64,000 bases of DNA from IMG/VR virus record IMGVR_UViG_3300042566_001512, positions 1-64,000 of that record. One strand, 5' to 3'. Both the position numbers and the translations under genes were made by a program. Origin of the DNA: a virus. Positions 9,589 to 18,379 of this stretch are shown here, in pieces. How positions within the stretch are numbered: the first letter of the stretch is position 1; the number at the start of each line of letters is the position of its first letter. A model generated the notes under the pieces. That model saw only the letters and a program-made list of their open reading frames with translations, had not been told where the DNA came from and did not search any database.

Positions 9589-9913
9589 AAACGAATACTA
9601 CGCCAGACTAACACCGGACGATAAAACAGAAATAATACAACAGGCATTTGATGTTTTATCAGATCGGTATTGGCACGAACAAAATCAAGGAAAGAAATAC
9701 GTAGTACTAGATTTACTTAAAACAAAACCGCTGGAGCACAAACGCTCCAGCGTAGATTCTTTATTTAATTTTTTGTGTTTTGAATTAGAGATTCTAATAA
9801 AAGAGCATCTTCGCTCAGAACTCGAACTAATAAAGCATATACAGGATTTTGCCTTGATAAATAATTTGATTGTTATACAGTTTACTAAAGGAATTAAAAA
9901 ATATGTTTTATAA
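9533..9913 (+). CDS. Hypothetical small protein, 126 aa
   Basis: The start at 9533 has GGAG ten bases upstream and lies inside the previous gene. The protein is helical, with basic stretches (LLKTKPLEHKRSS). It overlaps the next gene by 11 bases. Function unknown. Confidence 0.55.
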   Translation: MNSIRLLLDTRCLFKYLGENEYYARLTPDDKTEIIQQAFDVLSDRYWHEQNQGKKYVVLDLLKTKPLEHKRSSVDSLFNFLCFELEILIKEHLRSELELIKHIQDFALINNLIVIQFTKGIKKYVL

Positions 9914-10298
9914 CTTAGAATTAGGAAAGTCCTACGATTTTACCTTATACGCAAGCGGTGTTCTTGGCTCCGGATTTAGGAACTCAAAAGTGGTAGGCAT
10001 AATGGACTACGACTCCGCTAAATATATACAGGATGTTTCTCCCCTGCATATTCAAGCTTATCCTCAGCTTCCTAGCGGAACCCCTAGGAACGCCAGAGAC
10101 TTAGTATATGTGAAAATAAAAACGCCACTAAACGAGCTACGTGTTATAGCCATGGATTGGATATCGTCCGTTCCGGTTCTTGTTACATCGCAGGCCGCCA
10201 GAGTTACTATTAGCCAAATAAGCTCATCTGACGTTAGCATTATTAGGGACCTTCTCGTCGTCAACGGATACCCTAATTTAGACATCCAGCTTTTGTAA
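9903..10298 (+). CDS. Small phage protein, 131 aa, SH3-like beta-barrel candidate
   Basis: The ATG at 9903 (MFYNLELGKSYDF) is chosen because AAAGGA sits nine bases upstream; an earlier in-frame start at 9870 lacks one. The sequence is strand-rich: ELGKSYDFTLYAS, SKVVGIMDYDSA, RDLVYVKIKT, ELRVIAMDWI. This layout resembles small SH3-barrel-like proteins annotated in other myoviruses; that is a resemblance in pattern, not a family match. Last gene of the operon. Confidence 0.6.
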   Translation: MFYNLELGKSYDFTLYASGVLGSGFRNSKVVGIMDYDSAKYIQDVSPLHIQAYPQLPSGTPRNARDLVYVKIKTPLNELRVIAMDWISSVPVLVTSQAARVTISQISSSDVSIIRDLLVVNGYPNLDIQLL

Positions 10299-10349
10299 AC
10301 GTATATTGTATGTGCGCAACTAATTGATGTGCGCGCCAGTTTTGCTGTT

Positions 10350-10477
10350 CCGTCACTCTTTTGGCTGACTTGATCCTATTAGCTCCGTTTACGAAATTGC
10401 AAATGATCCATCTGCGTCATTTTTGCTCTAAACGAGAACGCTACTGAAAGATCAACGCTCAGTTGGGAGAGTGACGG
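10350..10477 (+). ncRNA. Candidate structured RNA closed by a long-range 10-bp stem
   Basis: The gene-free stretch 10299-10816 holds CCGTCACTCT at 10350-10359, perfectly complementary to AGAGTGACGG at 10468-10477, closing a 108-base interior without an open reading frame on either strand. The rest of the gap (10480-10660) has no ORF either. Two terminator-like hairpins follow. A regulatory or decoy RNA or a long leader for the polymerase gene are all possible; the strand is assumed from neighbouring genes. Confidence 0.4.
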
Positions 10478-10662
10478 GACACATTTATGATGTTTAATAG
10501 TATGGCTAGGAAATGCGGGTCCTGGCCAATAGCATTCGACGAGTCGGCATGTTTTTTCATCTTAGTTCAAATTGGCGTTTCGGTTTCCTTTAGCTGATTG
10601 AATTGATTTGCTTTTAACCGCAGGTAAGTCGTTTGCGTCCTTTGTTGTGTTGAGTGGGTAGT

Positions 10663-10693
10663 AAATAGGGAGGGGCATTGCCCCTCCCTATTT
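10663..10693 (+). terminator. First of two tandem hairpins before the DNA polymerase gene
   Basis: AAATAGGGAGGGGCA pairs with TGCCCCTCCCTATTT around a two-base loop. Confidence 0.65.
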
Positions 10694-10703
10694 ATGTTTA
10701 CAA

Positions 10704-10738
10704 CATAAATGCCCATGGCAGGCCCATGGGCATTTATG
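10704..10738 (+). terminator. Second tandem hairpin
   Basis: CATAAATGCCCATGG pairs with CCATGGGCATTTATG; only ten bases separate it from the preceding hairpin. Two strong hairpins in a row suggest that the candidate RNA unit is tightly insulated from the polymerase gene. Confidence 0.6.
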
Positions 10739-10816
10739 ACATATTTTTAAAAAATCAATATCTTTGCAAGATACTTTGAATGAGCTATAAACGAATAACC
10801 TTAAGGATGGCAGATA

Positions 10817-12964
10817 ATGTCTAAAAATCCATTTGTACTTGCAACATCGGAATATAAAAGAGACATCAATATAATAAAACACTATGTTGACCAGCAAGCA
10901 TCTTATCTTAGCATATCTACTGGTAAAGATTTAAACACGTGTATTGAATTTGTTAAATCCAGCCTAAGAAAAGGCGGACAGTTTGAATTTAAAGACCCCA
11001 AGATAAAGTATCTGGAAAGGGGTGATAACGGGGATAGAACAGAAAAGGAAGGAACTGCTTGGGCCTACATATCTGAATCTGTTAAGAACAGAGAACTGAT
11101 TTCCCCGACACTTACTACATATGTTCACCCAGACGTAAAGGGGTCTTTGCTTTCGGGATTCCTTGAGAAAAACGTGGCCCTTAGAAACAAAGCTAAGAAA
11201 GAGATGTTTGAGGCTCAGGTGAACAAAAACACAGAAGTGGCCCAGATGAAAGCCACTGAGCAAAAACAAAATAAACTATCAAACAACAGCGTATCGGGGA
11301 TGCACTGTTCCCCCGCTAATCCAATATATAACGAAACCGGGCACTCGACTCTCACCAGTAACTGCAGAAGCACTTCCGGTTATGGGAACGCTAACAACGA
11401 AAAGTTTTTAGCCGGAAATAGGCACTATTATAACCACCACATCGTCTTAAATAACATAATGTCTATCGTGACCAACGTAGATTATTCTTTAATGGACGAA
11501 GTTATAAAAAAGTACGGGCTTTGCTACCCTAGCGTGGAACAGACCCTCGATTGTATAAAATACTCATCTAACCTTTATTGGTGGGAGAGTCACTATTTCA
11601 GAAAAATAGAAGACCTAGTATGTAAACTAACCCCACTTCAACGAGCTGCGTTTGTGTACGTAGGGGACTTTTATCATTTGATGAAATTTAACGATGAGTT
11701 TGTAAGGGGCTTCTTAGGTGAACTGACAAAGAAGGTCGAGTGCAAGTTTGACGGTAATCCGGTGGATTACATAAGGTCATCTGATGAAATATACGTAAAC
11801 ATGGCTCACCAGATCTGCGCACAGGAAGTAAAGGGATTTGGTAAGAAGTACGATCAGCTAAAAGAAGAAGATGTTAACACGCTAGCGTGCACAGTAAGAA
11901 ACATAGAAAGCTGTTTTAATAATCATTCTGATCTGGTTAAAGCCTTTTGGGTAACCACTAACATGCCAAGCTCAATGGCGTACTTCCCCACTAGCTTAAG
12001 AAGAGTGGCGCTAACCAGTGATACCGACTCCACTATATTTACCGTTCAATCGTGGATACATTGGTATCGTGGATATTACACAATGGACGACGGGGCCATT
12101 GCTCTAATTGGTGCACTTACTGCATTGGCTTCATTGACGATTATTCACGTGTTAGCAATGATGTCTGCTAACTTTGGCATAGTAGAAAAACACATTCATC
12201 GAATAGAGATGAAAAACGAGTATAGGTTTGACGTATTCGTCCCTACTCAGCTAGGAAAACATTATTACGCAAACATGGGCTGCCAAGAAGGTAACGTGTT
12301 TGAAAAACACAAAATGGAAATAAAAGGAGTATATCTTAAAAGCTCAAATTTGCCTGGCATAATAAATAAAAAGGCCCAGGAAATGATGAAGCGAATTACA
12401 GATGAGGTCATGACTATAGGGAAAGAAAACCCCAGGCCTATAAGCATAAAAAAATATATTAAAGAAGTAGCAGACATAGAGCGCCTGATAGTCGATTCTA
12501 TAAAGAATGGCGAAACCTACTTTCTTAAGTCATCCAGCATAAAAGACGCTCAAAGCTATTCTAAAGAAGGTAACGAATCGCCTTATAAACATCATTTATT
12601 CTGGAACGAAGTATTTGGAAATAAGTACGGAATTGTTCCCGAACCACCATATAGCACAATTAAAGTATCTACCATAATTGAAAATAGGACAGACCTCAAG
12701 AAATGGCTAGACTCTATACAAGACCCTACAATTAAAAATAAAATAGAAAACTGGATAAGTAGGACCGGTAAGGATAGTTTTGGAACATTTAACCTTCCTA
12801 CACAGGTTCTCAAAAATACAGGTATACCGATTGAAATAACCGGCATAATCAACTACAAAAAAATCATTATTGATCTTTGTTCTATATTTTACTTAATTTT
12901 GGAAACCCTGGGCGTCTACCTTTATGATGATAAGGTAGCTAGATTGGCCAGCGATTTTTACTAG
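10817..12964 (+). CDS. Family B DNA polymerase, C-terminal part (fingers/palm motifs B and C, thumb)
   Basis: 715 aa. Motif B KLSNNSVSG at residues 153-161 fits KxxxNSx(Y/S)G, followed by a TLTSNCR segment like the conserved T-x-x-G-R region. Motif C SDTDSTIF has the catalytic DTDS at 402-405. IKGVYLKSSNLP near residue 500 fits the KGxxxxR(r) thumb-side motif. Motif A and the 3'-5' exonuclease are absent; they are encoded at 46134-48198 on the minus strand, so an active enzyme needs two polypeptides. The gene has its own 5' region with tandem terminators upstream and a bidirectional terminator downstream. Starts: ATG with AAGGATGG upstream. The split falls in the fingers between motifs A and B, like gp43A/gp43B in some T4-like phages. 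Confidence 0.85.
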   Translation: MSKNPFVLATSEYKRDINIIKHYVDQQASYLSISTGKDLNTCIEFVKSSLRKGGQFEFKDPKIKYLERGDNGDRTEKEGTAWAYISESVKNRELISPTLTTYVHPDVKGSLLSGFLEKNVALRNKAKKEMFEAQVNKNTEVAQMKATEQKQNKLSNNSVSGMHCSPANPIYNETGHSTLTSNCRSTSGYGNANNEKFLAGNRHYYNHHIVLNNIMSIVTNVDYSLMDEVIKKYGLCYPSVEQTLDCIKYSSNLYWWESHYFRKIEDLVCKLTPLQRAAFVYVGDFYHLMKFNDEFVRGFLGELTKKVECKFDGNPVDYIRSSDEIYVNMAHQICAQEVKGFGKKYDQLKEEDVNTLACTVRNIESCFNNHSDLVKAFWVTTNMPSSMAYFPTSLRRVALTSDTDSTIFTVQSWIHWYRGYYTMDDGAIALIGALTALASLTIIHVLAMMSANFGIVEKHIHRIEMKNEYRFDVFVPTQLGKHYYANMGCQEGNVFEKHKMEIKGVYLKSSNLPGIINKKAQEMMKRITDEVMTIGKENPRPISIKKYIKEVADIERLIVDSIKNGETYFLKSSSIKDAQSYSKEGNESPYKHHLFWNEVFGNKYGIVPEPPYSTIKVSTIIENRTDLKKWLDSIQDPTIKNKIENWISRTGKDSFGTFNLPTQVLKNTGIPIEITGIINYKKIIIDLCSIFYLILETLGVYLYDDKVARLASDFY

Positions 12965-12970
12965 TAAGGT

Positions 12971-13002
12971 CATATTGCCCGGGAATACCCCCGGGCAATA
13001 TG
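12971..13002. terminator. Bidirectional hairpin between convergent genes
   Basis: CATATTGCCCGGG / CCCGGGCAATATG with a short loop, between the plus-strand polymerase gene and the minus-strand gene ending at 13011. Confidence 0.7.
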
Positions 13003-13010
13003 CTGTATTT

Positions 13011-14123
13011 TCAATGCTTAAAAGCCGTAGGGTTAGATAGATTCTTAGCTATTGTGTCTAAGTATCCCTGGGCCTTAAAAAATAATTCTATTGGTAAATT
13101 GCTCCTGAACACGTTATAAAGGTCACCGTAATTTAACTCCATTATTATTTCGTTTATCTCGCTCTGATTTAACTTAAGTACTTCTTTATCGGCTATATCA
13201 CAAAGAAAAGCCATGTATTTAAGGCGAGCCCACATACCTGCCCAGTGTACCTGTTTAGTAGTAGATATATCCGGCATTAAAAGCACCTTGTAGGCGTTTT
13301 CTTTAGAGAACGATGGGATAGTCTTTAAAACCAAATCAAATCGCTTAGGGGCCTTTTTAATGTAGTCCAGAACTTTATCTAGCACTAAGTCTATTTGGTT
13401 TTCTAGATTTATCATGGCAAAAGGGTATCTCTGAATAACAGATATACTTTGCTGTAACCCCAAATGTTTATTTATCAATCTGTTTATTAAGCATAGGTCG
13501 ATATGGTCTTCTAGCATGTTGGGTAGAACATATTGACCCACGAAATGCATAATGGTTTTGTTATAATTTTTATTATGGTTGTTCGTATTTTCTAGATAAA
13601 AAGCGCGATACTGAATTGCAAGCAAAGGCAGGTTTATCAGTAAAACGCTACTAGAGAGTTCATTTGAATAGTCTATTGAGTTTGGTACGGATACAGAAAA
13701 GTCACTTTTATCATGCATTATAGGCCTAACCGCGACTATGTCCTGCCAGTTTTCATGCGCTTTCTTATAGTTAAACAAATCGTCAACCACTAATAGACAT
13801 TCTAAAGATTGCTTACCGTACGCCACGCCGCTGAAAAACTTTCCTCTGTAATAAGCAGAGGTCATCTGCATTGATGAACTGTGACTTAGAGCTATGTCGT
13901 TTACTGCTCTGTAGTAAGAATCTATTTCCGTATTTTTAGGAACCGGGATGGACTGTAGCAGTCTTACCAGGAAATGTTGAGACGGAACAGAAAAGGAAGA
14001 GTCCCTGTAGTATTGTTTAGCCCGTTTGACGTTTACCATCATATTTGTTTTAACATAGTTCCAATCGGGGGCTATTTGAATTGGCTGATTAGTTACATCT
14101 TCTATTCTGAATAATTTAAACAT
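13011..14123 (-). CDS. Conserved hypothetical protein, 370 aa
   Basis: The start at 14123 (MFKLFRIEDVTNQ) is preferred; the frame extends to 14171 but without an RBS and deeper into the upstream gene. The protein mixes helical and strand segments with several Tyr/Asn-rich stretches (ENTNNHNKNYNKT). No family recognised. It overlaps the upstream minus-strand gene by eight bases, so the two are co-transcribed. In phiKZ the genes just before chimallin (gp46-48 region) include nuclear import factors; whether this gene corresponds to one is unknown. Confidence 0.65.
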   Translation of the reverse strand: MFKLFRIEDVTNQPIQIAPDWNYVKTNMMVNVKRAKQYYRDSSFSVPSQHFLVRLLQSIPVPKNTEIDSYYRAVNDIALSHSSSMQMTSAYYRGKFFSGVAYGKQSLECLLVVDDLFNYKKAHENWQDIVAVRPIMHDKSDFSVSVPNSIDYSNELSSSVLLINLPLLAIQYRAFYLENTNNHNKNYNKTIMHFVGQYVLPNMLEDHIDLCLINRLINKHLGLQQSISVIQRYPFAMINLENQIDLVLDKVLDYIKKAPKRFDLVLKTIPSFSKENAYKVLLMPDISTTKQVHWAGMWARLKYMAFLCDIADKEVLKLNQSEINEIIMELNYGDLYNVFRSNLPIELFFKAQGYLDTIAKNLSNPTAFKH

Positions 14124-14322
14124 TAGCTTTTCTCTTATAATAAAAACAGTTAGTTTGATTTGAACTATCACAGGATTCTATTTTTTGTAAAAAATGATTA
14201 CCTCGCATATGGTATAGAACTACTAGGTGTATTCTTAGTGGATTTAGATATTCTAGCATTTTTATTGCTTGAGTATCGAATGTGGGTCTATAATGTATTC
14301 TTGATTTTTTTGTCAAGGACAT
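14116..14322 (-). CDS. Small hypothetical protein, 68 aa
   Basis: ATG at 14322 (MSLTKKSRIHYRPTFD) has AGGA eight bases upstream; a GTG at 14355 is an alternative. It is basic and His/Arg-rich with five Cys/His residues near the end but no clear zinc motif. Its stop overlaps the start of the downstream gene by eight bases. Confidence 0.5.
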   Translation of the reverse strand: MSLTKKSRIHYRPTFDTQAIKMLEYLNPLRIHLVVLYHMRGNHFLQKIESCDSSNQTNCFYYKRKANV

Positions 14323-14347
14323 GTAAAAAATCCTATTGGAAATTTTT

Positions 14348-14364
14348 ATATCCACATATCACTT
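14348..14364 (+). promoter_or_regulatory. Promoter-like CACATAT motif upstream of chimallin
   Basis: TATCCACATATCACTTG resembles the core CACATAT of the recurrent upstream motif, 63 bases before the chimallin ATG. It overlaps the start of the divergent minus-strand gene. Confidence 0.3.
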
Positions 14365-14426
14365 GTATGATTACACTCGCAATGTAATCGTCTAACGTTA
14401 GATAAACCGCCTTAAAAGGAACCAAA

Positions 14427-16289
14427 ATGGCAATTACCGATACCAACAAAGTCAACGCTCTGCAATCGCAACTGAGCGGCGCTAACATGAATCAACAACC
14501 ACAGCAGCAGTCTTCTGCACCGGCCCCAATGAGCTTCATGAACCTGGGGTACAACTTCGGCCTGACGCGGTCCACCACCGACGAAGCCCTTTCGCGCGCT
14601 CTTGCCGTCTTCAAGGAAGACATCAAGAAGCAATTTGAAGATCGAAAGATCGATCCCTCTTTTGAGATCAGTCTTCTGGCCGTCGATTCCAGCAAGGGCA
14701 CGGGTGTTCGTTTCTCTGGCATCGTGGTAGCCACTACCCACAAGGAAATTCCTCAGTCTGTGGCCATTCATACGGTGCTGGTGGAGGGCTCTTCTGACCC
14801 CATCGTTCCGAAGATCGAATCGGCACGCGGTGTTCAATACGAGGTCATGTTGACTGCCGGCGACACGATCGACCGCACCTACGTCGAGGAAGTTCGACGG
14901 ACGGTGGAAAAGGCCTACCCTGGCTATCGCGTGATCAACGCCGATGCTCAAGTGCTGCATCGCGATTTCAACTACGAAGACAAGAACCAGGTGCGCACAT
15001 TTGTGCAAAACTTCGTTCTTCCCACCACCACCATGCTGGTGACCAGCGCACAGGGCTTCCAAGACCTGAACCTGGGCCGCATTGAACGAGACACCTCTAT
15101 TGGTGTTCAGCGCTCCTTCAACGAAAACCAGATGCTGGACTACTCCGGCCACCCGGTCCGTACAGACATCAAGGTTACGGTGAGTGCGTATACTGGTCAA
15201 AAGGGACAGAGCGGTTCGCTAAATACCCAGGAGCAATCTCGGGTGCTGGCTATCGTGGGTGGTTATATCGACACGGTTTGGTCTGACGAAGCCGTATCCC
15301 CGATGACGAACATGATGATGGGCCCGAAGCCCAAGTTCAGGGCTCGCCTGGTGATGACTGCGCTGGAAAACCAAGCAATGCAGACCATCCCTGCTCAGCT
15401 GTTTGCGCTTTCGGGTTCCATGATCCTTCGGGAAGGTAATAACTGGTTCTCCTACTTCACTCCTCGTCGCCTTGCGGCAGGTGCGCATCGTGTCGATAAG
15501 CGTGACGTCGGCGCTCTCAACATCGAGGGAAATATTTCTAATGACCCGAGCGGCTTTGATAAGCTTTTCGATACAAAGGATTCTGGCTTTGACGGAATGG
15601 CTCTTCAGCGTTACATCACCAGCCTGTTCATCCCCGGTATGTACTTTACTCTTCGTGTCAGCGAAGCTGGAGCAGATACCTGGTACAACAGCGTCTTCAA
15701 AGCGGCGGCAGACGGTAACCCGAGTGCCATTTCCGCCATTCTGGCAGGTGCCAACACTCTGACCAACGGCAACTTCCAGAAGTTCTACACTTCGGGCTCG
15801 TCGCCCGTTCTGAAGAACGAAGATCGTGTTCACATGGGCTACTACGTAGACGCCAACGGTGTTAAGTGCGACATCGCTGACATCGACTACATCGCCATCA
15901 TGAATCTGGTTGGCCGAAACGACCCCAGCGTCGGTGCAGCTTGGTCCAATACTTTCTATGCAACAAACGAACCCCTTAACGTTCGTATGGCCGCACGCTG
16001 GAAGATGATCAATGAAGTTGTCGGCGGTACCGCTGTCCTCACCGGATACGGTCGTCTGGTGACCTTCACCAACGAGTTCATTGAAGCCTTTAGCAAGGCA
16101 GTAGCAGCCACCGGCCTGACCATTCGTCAGATTGGTAACAACGATAGCGCGCTGTTCCAACAGCGCGCTGGCGCGAGCTTCCTGGCTGGCGCTGACGTTG
16201 CACCTGGTCAGACCGGGCTGTTTAACTACGGTTCGGGCATTCCTGCACAGCAGTCTGGTGGTTTTGCGTTTAACCAACGCACCTACTGA
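14427..16289 (+). CDS. chmA: Chimallin (phage nucleus shell protein) candidate
   Basis: 620 aa, close to the roughly 630 aa of known chimallins, which tile into the single-layer protein shell of the phage nucleus. Identification rests on synteny (directly upstream of the RNAP beta' N gene, as gp54-gp55 in phiKZ), on length, on a disordered Gln/Pro/Ala-rich N-terminal tail (about residues 15-36) and a flexible Gly/Gln-rich C-terminal tail (last 40 residues), both of which mediate lattice contacts in chimallin. Codon use is markedly GC-richer than in neighbours, as expected for a very abundant product. It is a single-gene unit: AAAAGGAACC RBS, strong terminator at 16334-16365. The main alternative would be a capsid protein, but none of the usual head genes are adjacent. 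Confidence 0.75.
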   Translation: MAITDTNKVNALQSQLSGANMNQQPQQQSSAPAPMSFMNLGYNFGLTRSTTDEALSRALAVFKEDIKKQFEDRKIDPSFEISLLAVDSSKGTGVRFSGIVVATTHKEIPQSVAIHTVLVEGSSDPIVPKIESARGVQYEVMLTAGDTIDRTYVEEVRRTVEKAYPGYRVINADAQVLHRDFNYEDKNQVRTFVQNFVLPTTTMLVTSAQGFQDLNLGRIERDTSIGVQRSFNENQMLDYSGHPVRTDIKVTVSAYTGQKGQSGSLNTQEQSRVLAIVGGYIDTVWSDEAVSPMTNMMMGPKPKFRARLVMTALENQAMQTIPAQLFALSGSMILREGNNWFSYFTPRRLAAGAHRVDKRDVGALNIEGNISNDPSGFDKLFDTKDSGFDGMALQRYITSLFIPGMYFTLRVSEAGADTWYNSVFKAAADGNPSAISAILAGANTLTNGNFQKFYTSGSSPVLKNEDRVHMGYYVDANGVKCDIADIDYIAIMNLVGRNDPSVGAAWSNTFYATNEPLNVRMAARWKMINEVVGGTAVLTGYGRLVTFTNEFIEAFSKAVAATGLTIRQIGNNDSALFQQRAGASFLAGADVAPGQTGLFNYGSGIPAQQSGGFAFNQRTY

Positions 16290-16333
16290 CCCGAAATGGG
16301 CCCTTTAGTGGCCCAATGACGACACACACACCT

Positions 16334-16365
16334 CAGGGGCGCTTGGCGAAGGCTAAGCGCCCCTG
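16334..16365 (+). terminator. Terminator after chimallin
   Basis: CAGGGGCGCTT pairs with AAGCGCCCCTG, followed by a T-rich stretch. It separates the abundant chimallin transcript from the polymerase subunit gene. Confidence 0.7.
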
Positions 16366-16407
16366 ATTGTGCTTTGTATTTTTAATTCCAATGCAAAAGG
16401 AAAGACA

Positions 16408-17655
16408 ATGGGTGTACATTTAGAGCACGTGAACTTTGATGACGAGTTCAGTAGGCTAAACTTTAGTCCTATCATTATTAATGACTGCCCAACGGTAACT
16501 TCTCAGCAAAAAGATTTTTTGGACAATCTAATCTATAAACGATTTGAAAGCGATCTGCTTTCAAATGAGCCAAAGTGCGAATGCGGGGAAATGACTGGCA
16601 GATACAGACTAGGTAGCGTTTGTCCAAACTGCCAAACTGCCGTACAAGACGAAATGGAACAGGAGCTTCGGCCGATGGTCTGGATCAGATCTCCTGTTGG
16701 CGTGCAACGTTTAATTAATCCTATAATTTTGTTAAAGCTCGTCAGACATTTTAACAAGAGTAACTTTAGTCTGATCGAGTGGCTAATTAACACCGACTAC
16801 GTATCAAGCGGACAGAAGCCAGCTTATCTTGACCATTTGCTATCTATGGACGTTAAGCGCGGTTATAACAACTTCGTGTCCAAAATTGAAGAATATATAA
16901 ATCTAATATTTGACATCAAGACATTTAAGCCTAAAAAGGGAAGTTACGATCCGCTTTACTATCTGGTGATTAAGGCACTCAAAGAAGGCACCCTACTAAG
17001 TCACCATATCCCTCTTATCAACAGGAGCCTGTTGGTTATTGAGGAGACCAAGGTGGGTAAGTGGGTGGACCCTATAGTGATGGGCGCCATAGATGCAATC
17101 AGGACGGTATCGAGCATAGACGACCCGATTATGGCGTTTACGTCTAGGCAAAAGGAAAACAGAATAGCAAAGTCCTTACTCGCCCTTAGTAACTACTACC
17201 GGGACATGCTGGATGAAGTTCTATCTGGAAAGCCAGGAATGTTTCGCAAACACGTGTTTGGCACGCGTACAAACTTTGCGATGCGAAACGTTATTGCTTC
17301 TCTGACAAAGAATCACAGATACGACGAATTGCATATTCCATGGGGTGCGGCAGTAACCACATTTAAACTGCACCTAATTAATAAATTGCTAAAAAGGGGG
17401 TTTACGTCAAACCAAGCAACCGCTCTGCTAAACCAGTGCGTATATACGTTTGACCCTTTGGTAAAGCAATTATTCGATGAGCTGTTTTCCGAGTCTAGGG
17501 ATGGCGGCTTTGCTTGCATATTTCAACGTAATCCTAGCCTGAGCAGAGGATCTGCGCAACGGATGTGGATAACGAAAGTAAAGACGGATCCTGACGATCC
17601 CACAATTTTGTTGAGTATCCTGTCAACAAAATCGTACAATGCCGATTTTGACGGT
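16408..17655 (+). CDS. Non-virion RNA polymerase beta' N-terminal subunit, exon 1 (phiKZ gp55-like)
   Basis: 416 aa encoded in this exon. It is the N-terminal half of the largest RNAP subunit, part of the non-virion polymerase made during infection. Visible: a Cys cluster CECGEMTGRYRLGSVCPNC near residue 60 (zinc-binding), TRTNFAMRNV near 290 (the switch/rudder-side conserved region), and the catalytic motif start SYNADFDG at the exon end. The third catalytic Asp lies in exon 2. Start at ATG 16408 (MGVHLEHV) with AAAAGGAAAG upstream; a GTG at 16369 is unlikely. Unspliced reading continues into the intron and stops at 17754, giving a protein without the catalytic triad. Splice site defined by P1 pairing described under the intron. 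Confidence 0.88.
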
Positions 17656-18379
17656 AAACCTAAATTGCCGTATTTAAACCTTTTTAACTGCGGGAAAGCC
17701 CTTAGAGCTTCGTCTACCAAGCCAGAGCAGAAATGTATCTGGTGGCCAGCGTAATTAACTGGGTATGGTAAAAATGGCGAAGATTGGGTAATCCGCAGCG
17801 AAGTCTCACGTATTCAGTATTGGTAACATAGCAAAGGAGCAAAAGATGACTGTAATCCAAATCAATACTGAAGATCAACTGTATAGTGCAATTCAGAACT
17901 CAATAGGTAAAAGCCGTTGCAAAAAGGTGCGAGTAATGGAGAACGGGAAGTCATACGAGGACTATTCCATCAGCTATACTCTTGCTCCAGTAAAAGCCAT
18001 TGCTAACTTCACTATCGATATTGAAGACGGTAACGTCGTCATTAAGAAGAAAGCAAAAACCAGCACACGGCACGTCCTGTTCAAAGCGGGGTCTATGGTG
18101 GAGATAAGTATAGCGAACAAAAAGGCACCTTATCTGAAAGTAAACGTGCTAAACGAGGTTCGCTACACAGACGGCACGCACCGATATCAAAAATGAAAAG
18201 CACTGAATCCGTGAGAAACGTTCAACGACTAGACCGTAAGGTCGTACACTCAAGTGAGTGGAAATGGAAGGTACGTCGCAATTCTAACTGCGACGTAAAG
18301 AGATAGTCTGGACTGTGCGGAAACGTACAGAAGCTGAAAAACAGCTCAAGTAGATTAACGACCTATTTGTAACTTATCG
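17656..18379 (+). mobile_element. Group I intron in the RNAP beta' gene
   Basis: 724 bases between exon 1 (...GACGGT) and exon 2 (GATCAAATG...). P1: exon ACGGT (17651-17655) pairs with GCCGT (17667-17671), with the required U.G at the splice site; the intron ends in G (18379). AATCCGCAGC at 17790-17799 is the typical P3/P4 strand. GTTCAACGACTAGAC (from about 18219) and AGATAGTCTGG (from about 18301) supply the P7 strands GACTA/TAGTC. TCTCACGTATTCAGT (17804-17818) pairs with ACTGAATCCGTGAGA (18202-18216) with one mismatch; this stem holds the intron ORF in its loop. Removal restores NADFDGDQMNL exactly in frame. Insertion into the most conserved motif is typical of homing introns. Confidence 0.88.
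17846..18196 (+). CDS. Intron-encoded protein of unknown function, 116 aa
   Basis: It lies in the peripheral loop of the group I intron, with a strong RBS (AAAGGAGCAAAAG). Strands dominate (FTIDIEDGNVVIKKKAKTS, HVLFKAGSMVEISIANKK) and the protein is basic. I see no HNH, GIY-YIG or LAGLIDADG motif. By position it should be a homing endonuclease or a splicing helper (maturase-like), but neither is supported by sequence alone. Confidence 0.65.
   Translation: MTVIQINTEDQLYSAIQNSIGKSRCKKVRVMENGKSYEDYSISYTLAPVKAIANFTIDIEDGNVVIKKKAKTSTRHVLFKAGSMVEISIANKKAPYLKVNVLNEVRYTDGTHRYQK

Noticed and set aside
10299-10816. tRNA gene or CRISPR-like repeats in the large gap
   Set aside because: No T-loop GTTC-type consensus with a matching acceptor stem and no regularly spaced repeats.
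14412-15200. Long minus-strand frames opposite chimallin (also 15219-16277)
   Set aside because: Shadows produced by GC-rich codons on the coding strand; they have no promoter, RBS or known domain.
14427-16289. Major capsid protein as the identity of the 620-aa abundant protein
   Set aside because: Synteny with phiKZ gp54-gp55, lack of neighbouring head genes and no N-terminal S/A/G-x-E propeptide pattern favour chimallin.
17656-17754. Native C-terminus of the 461-aa beta' reading frame (…FNCGKALRASSTK…)
   Set aside because: It lies inside the intron; it would remove the third catalytic Asp, and the true continuation is at 18380.
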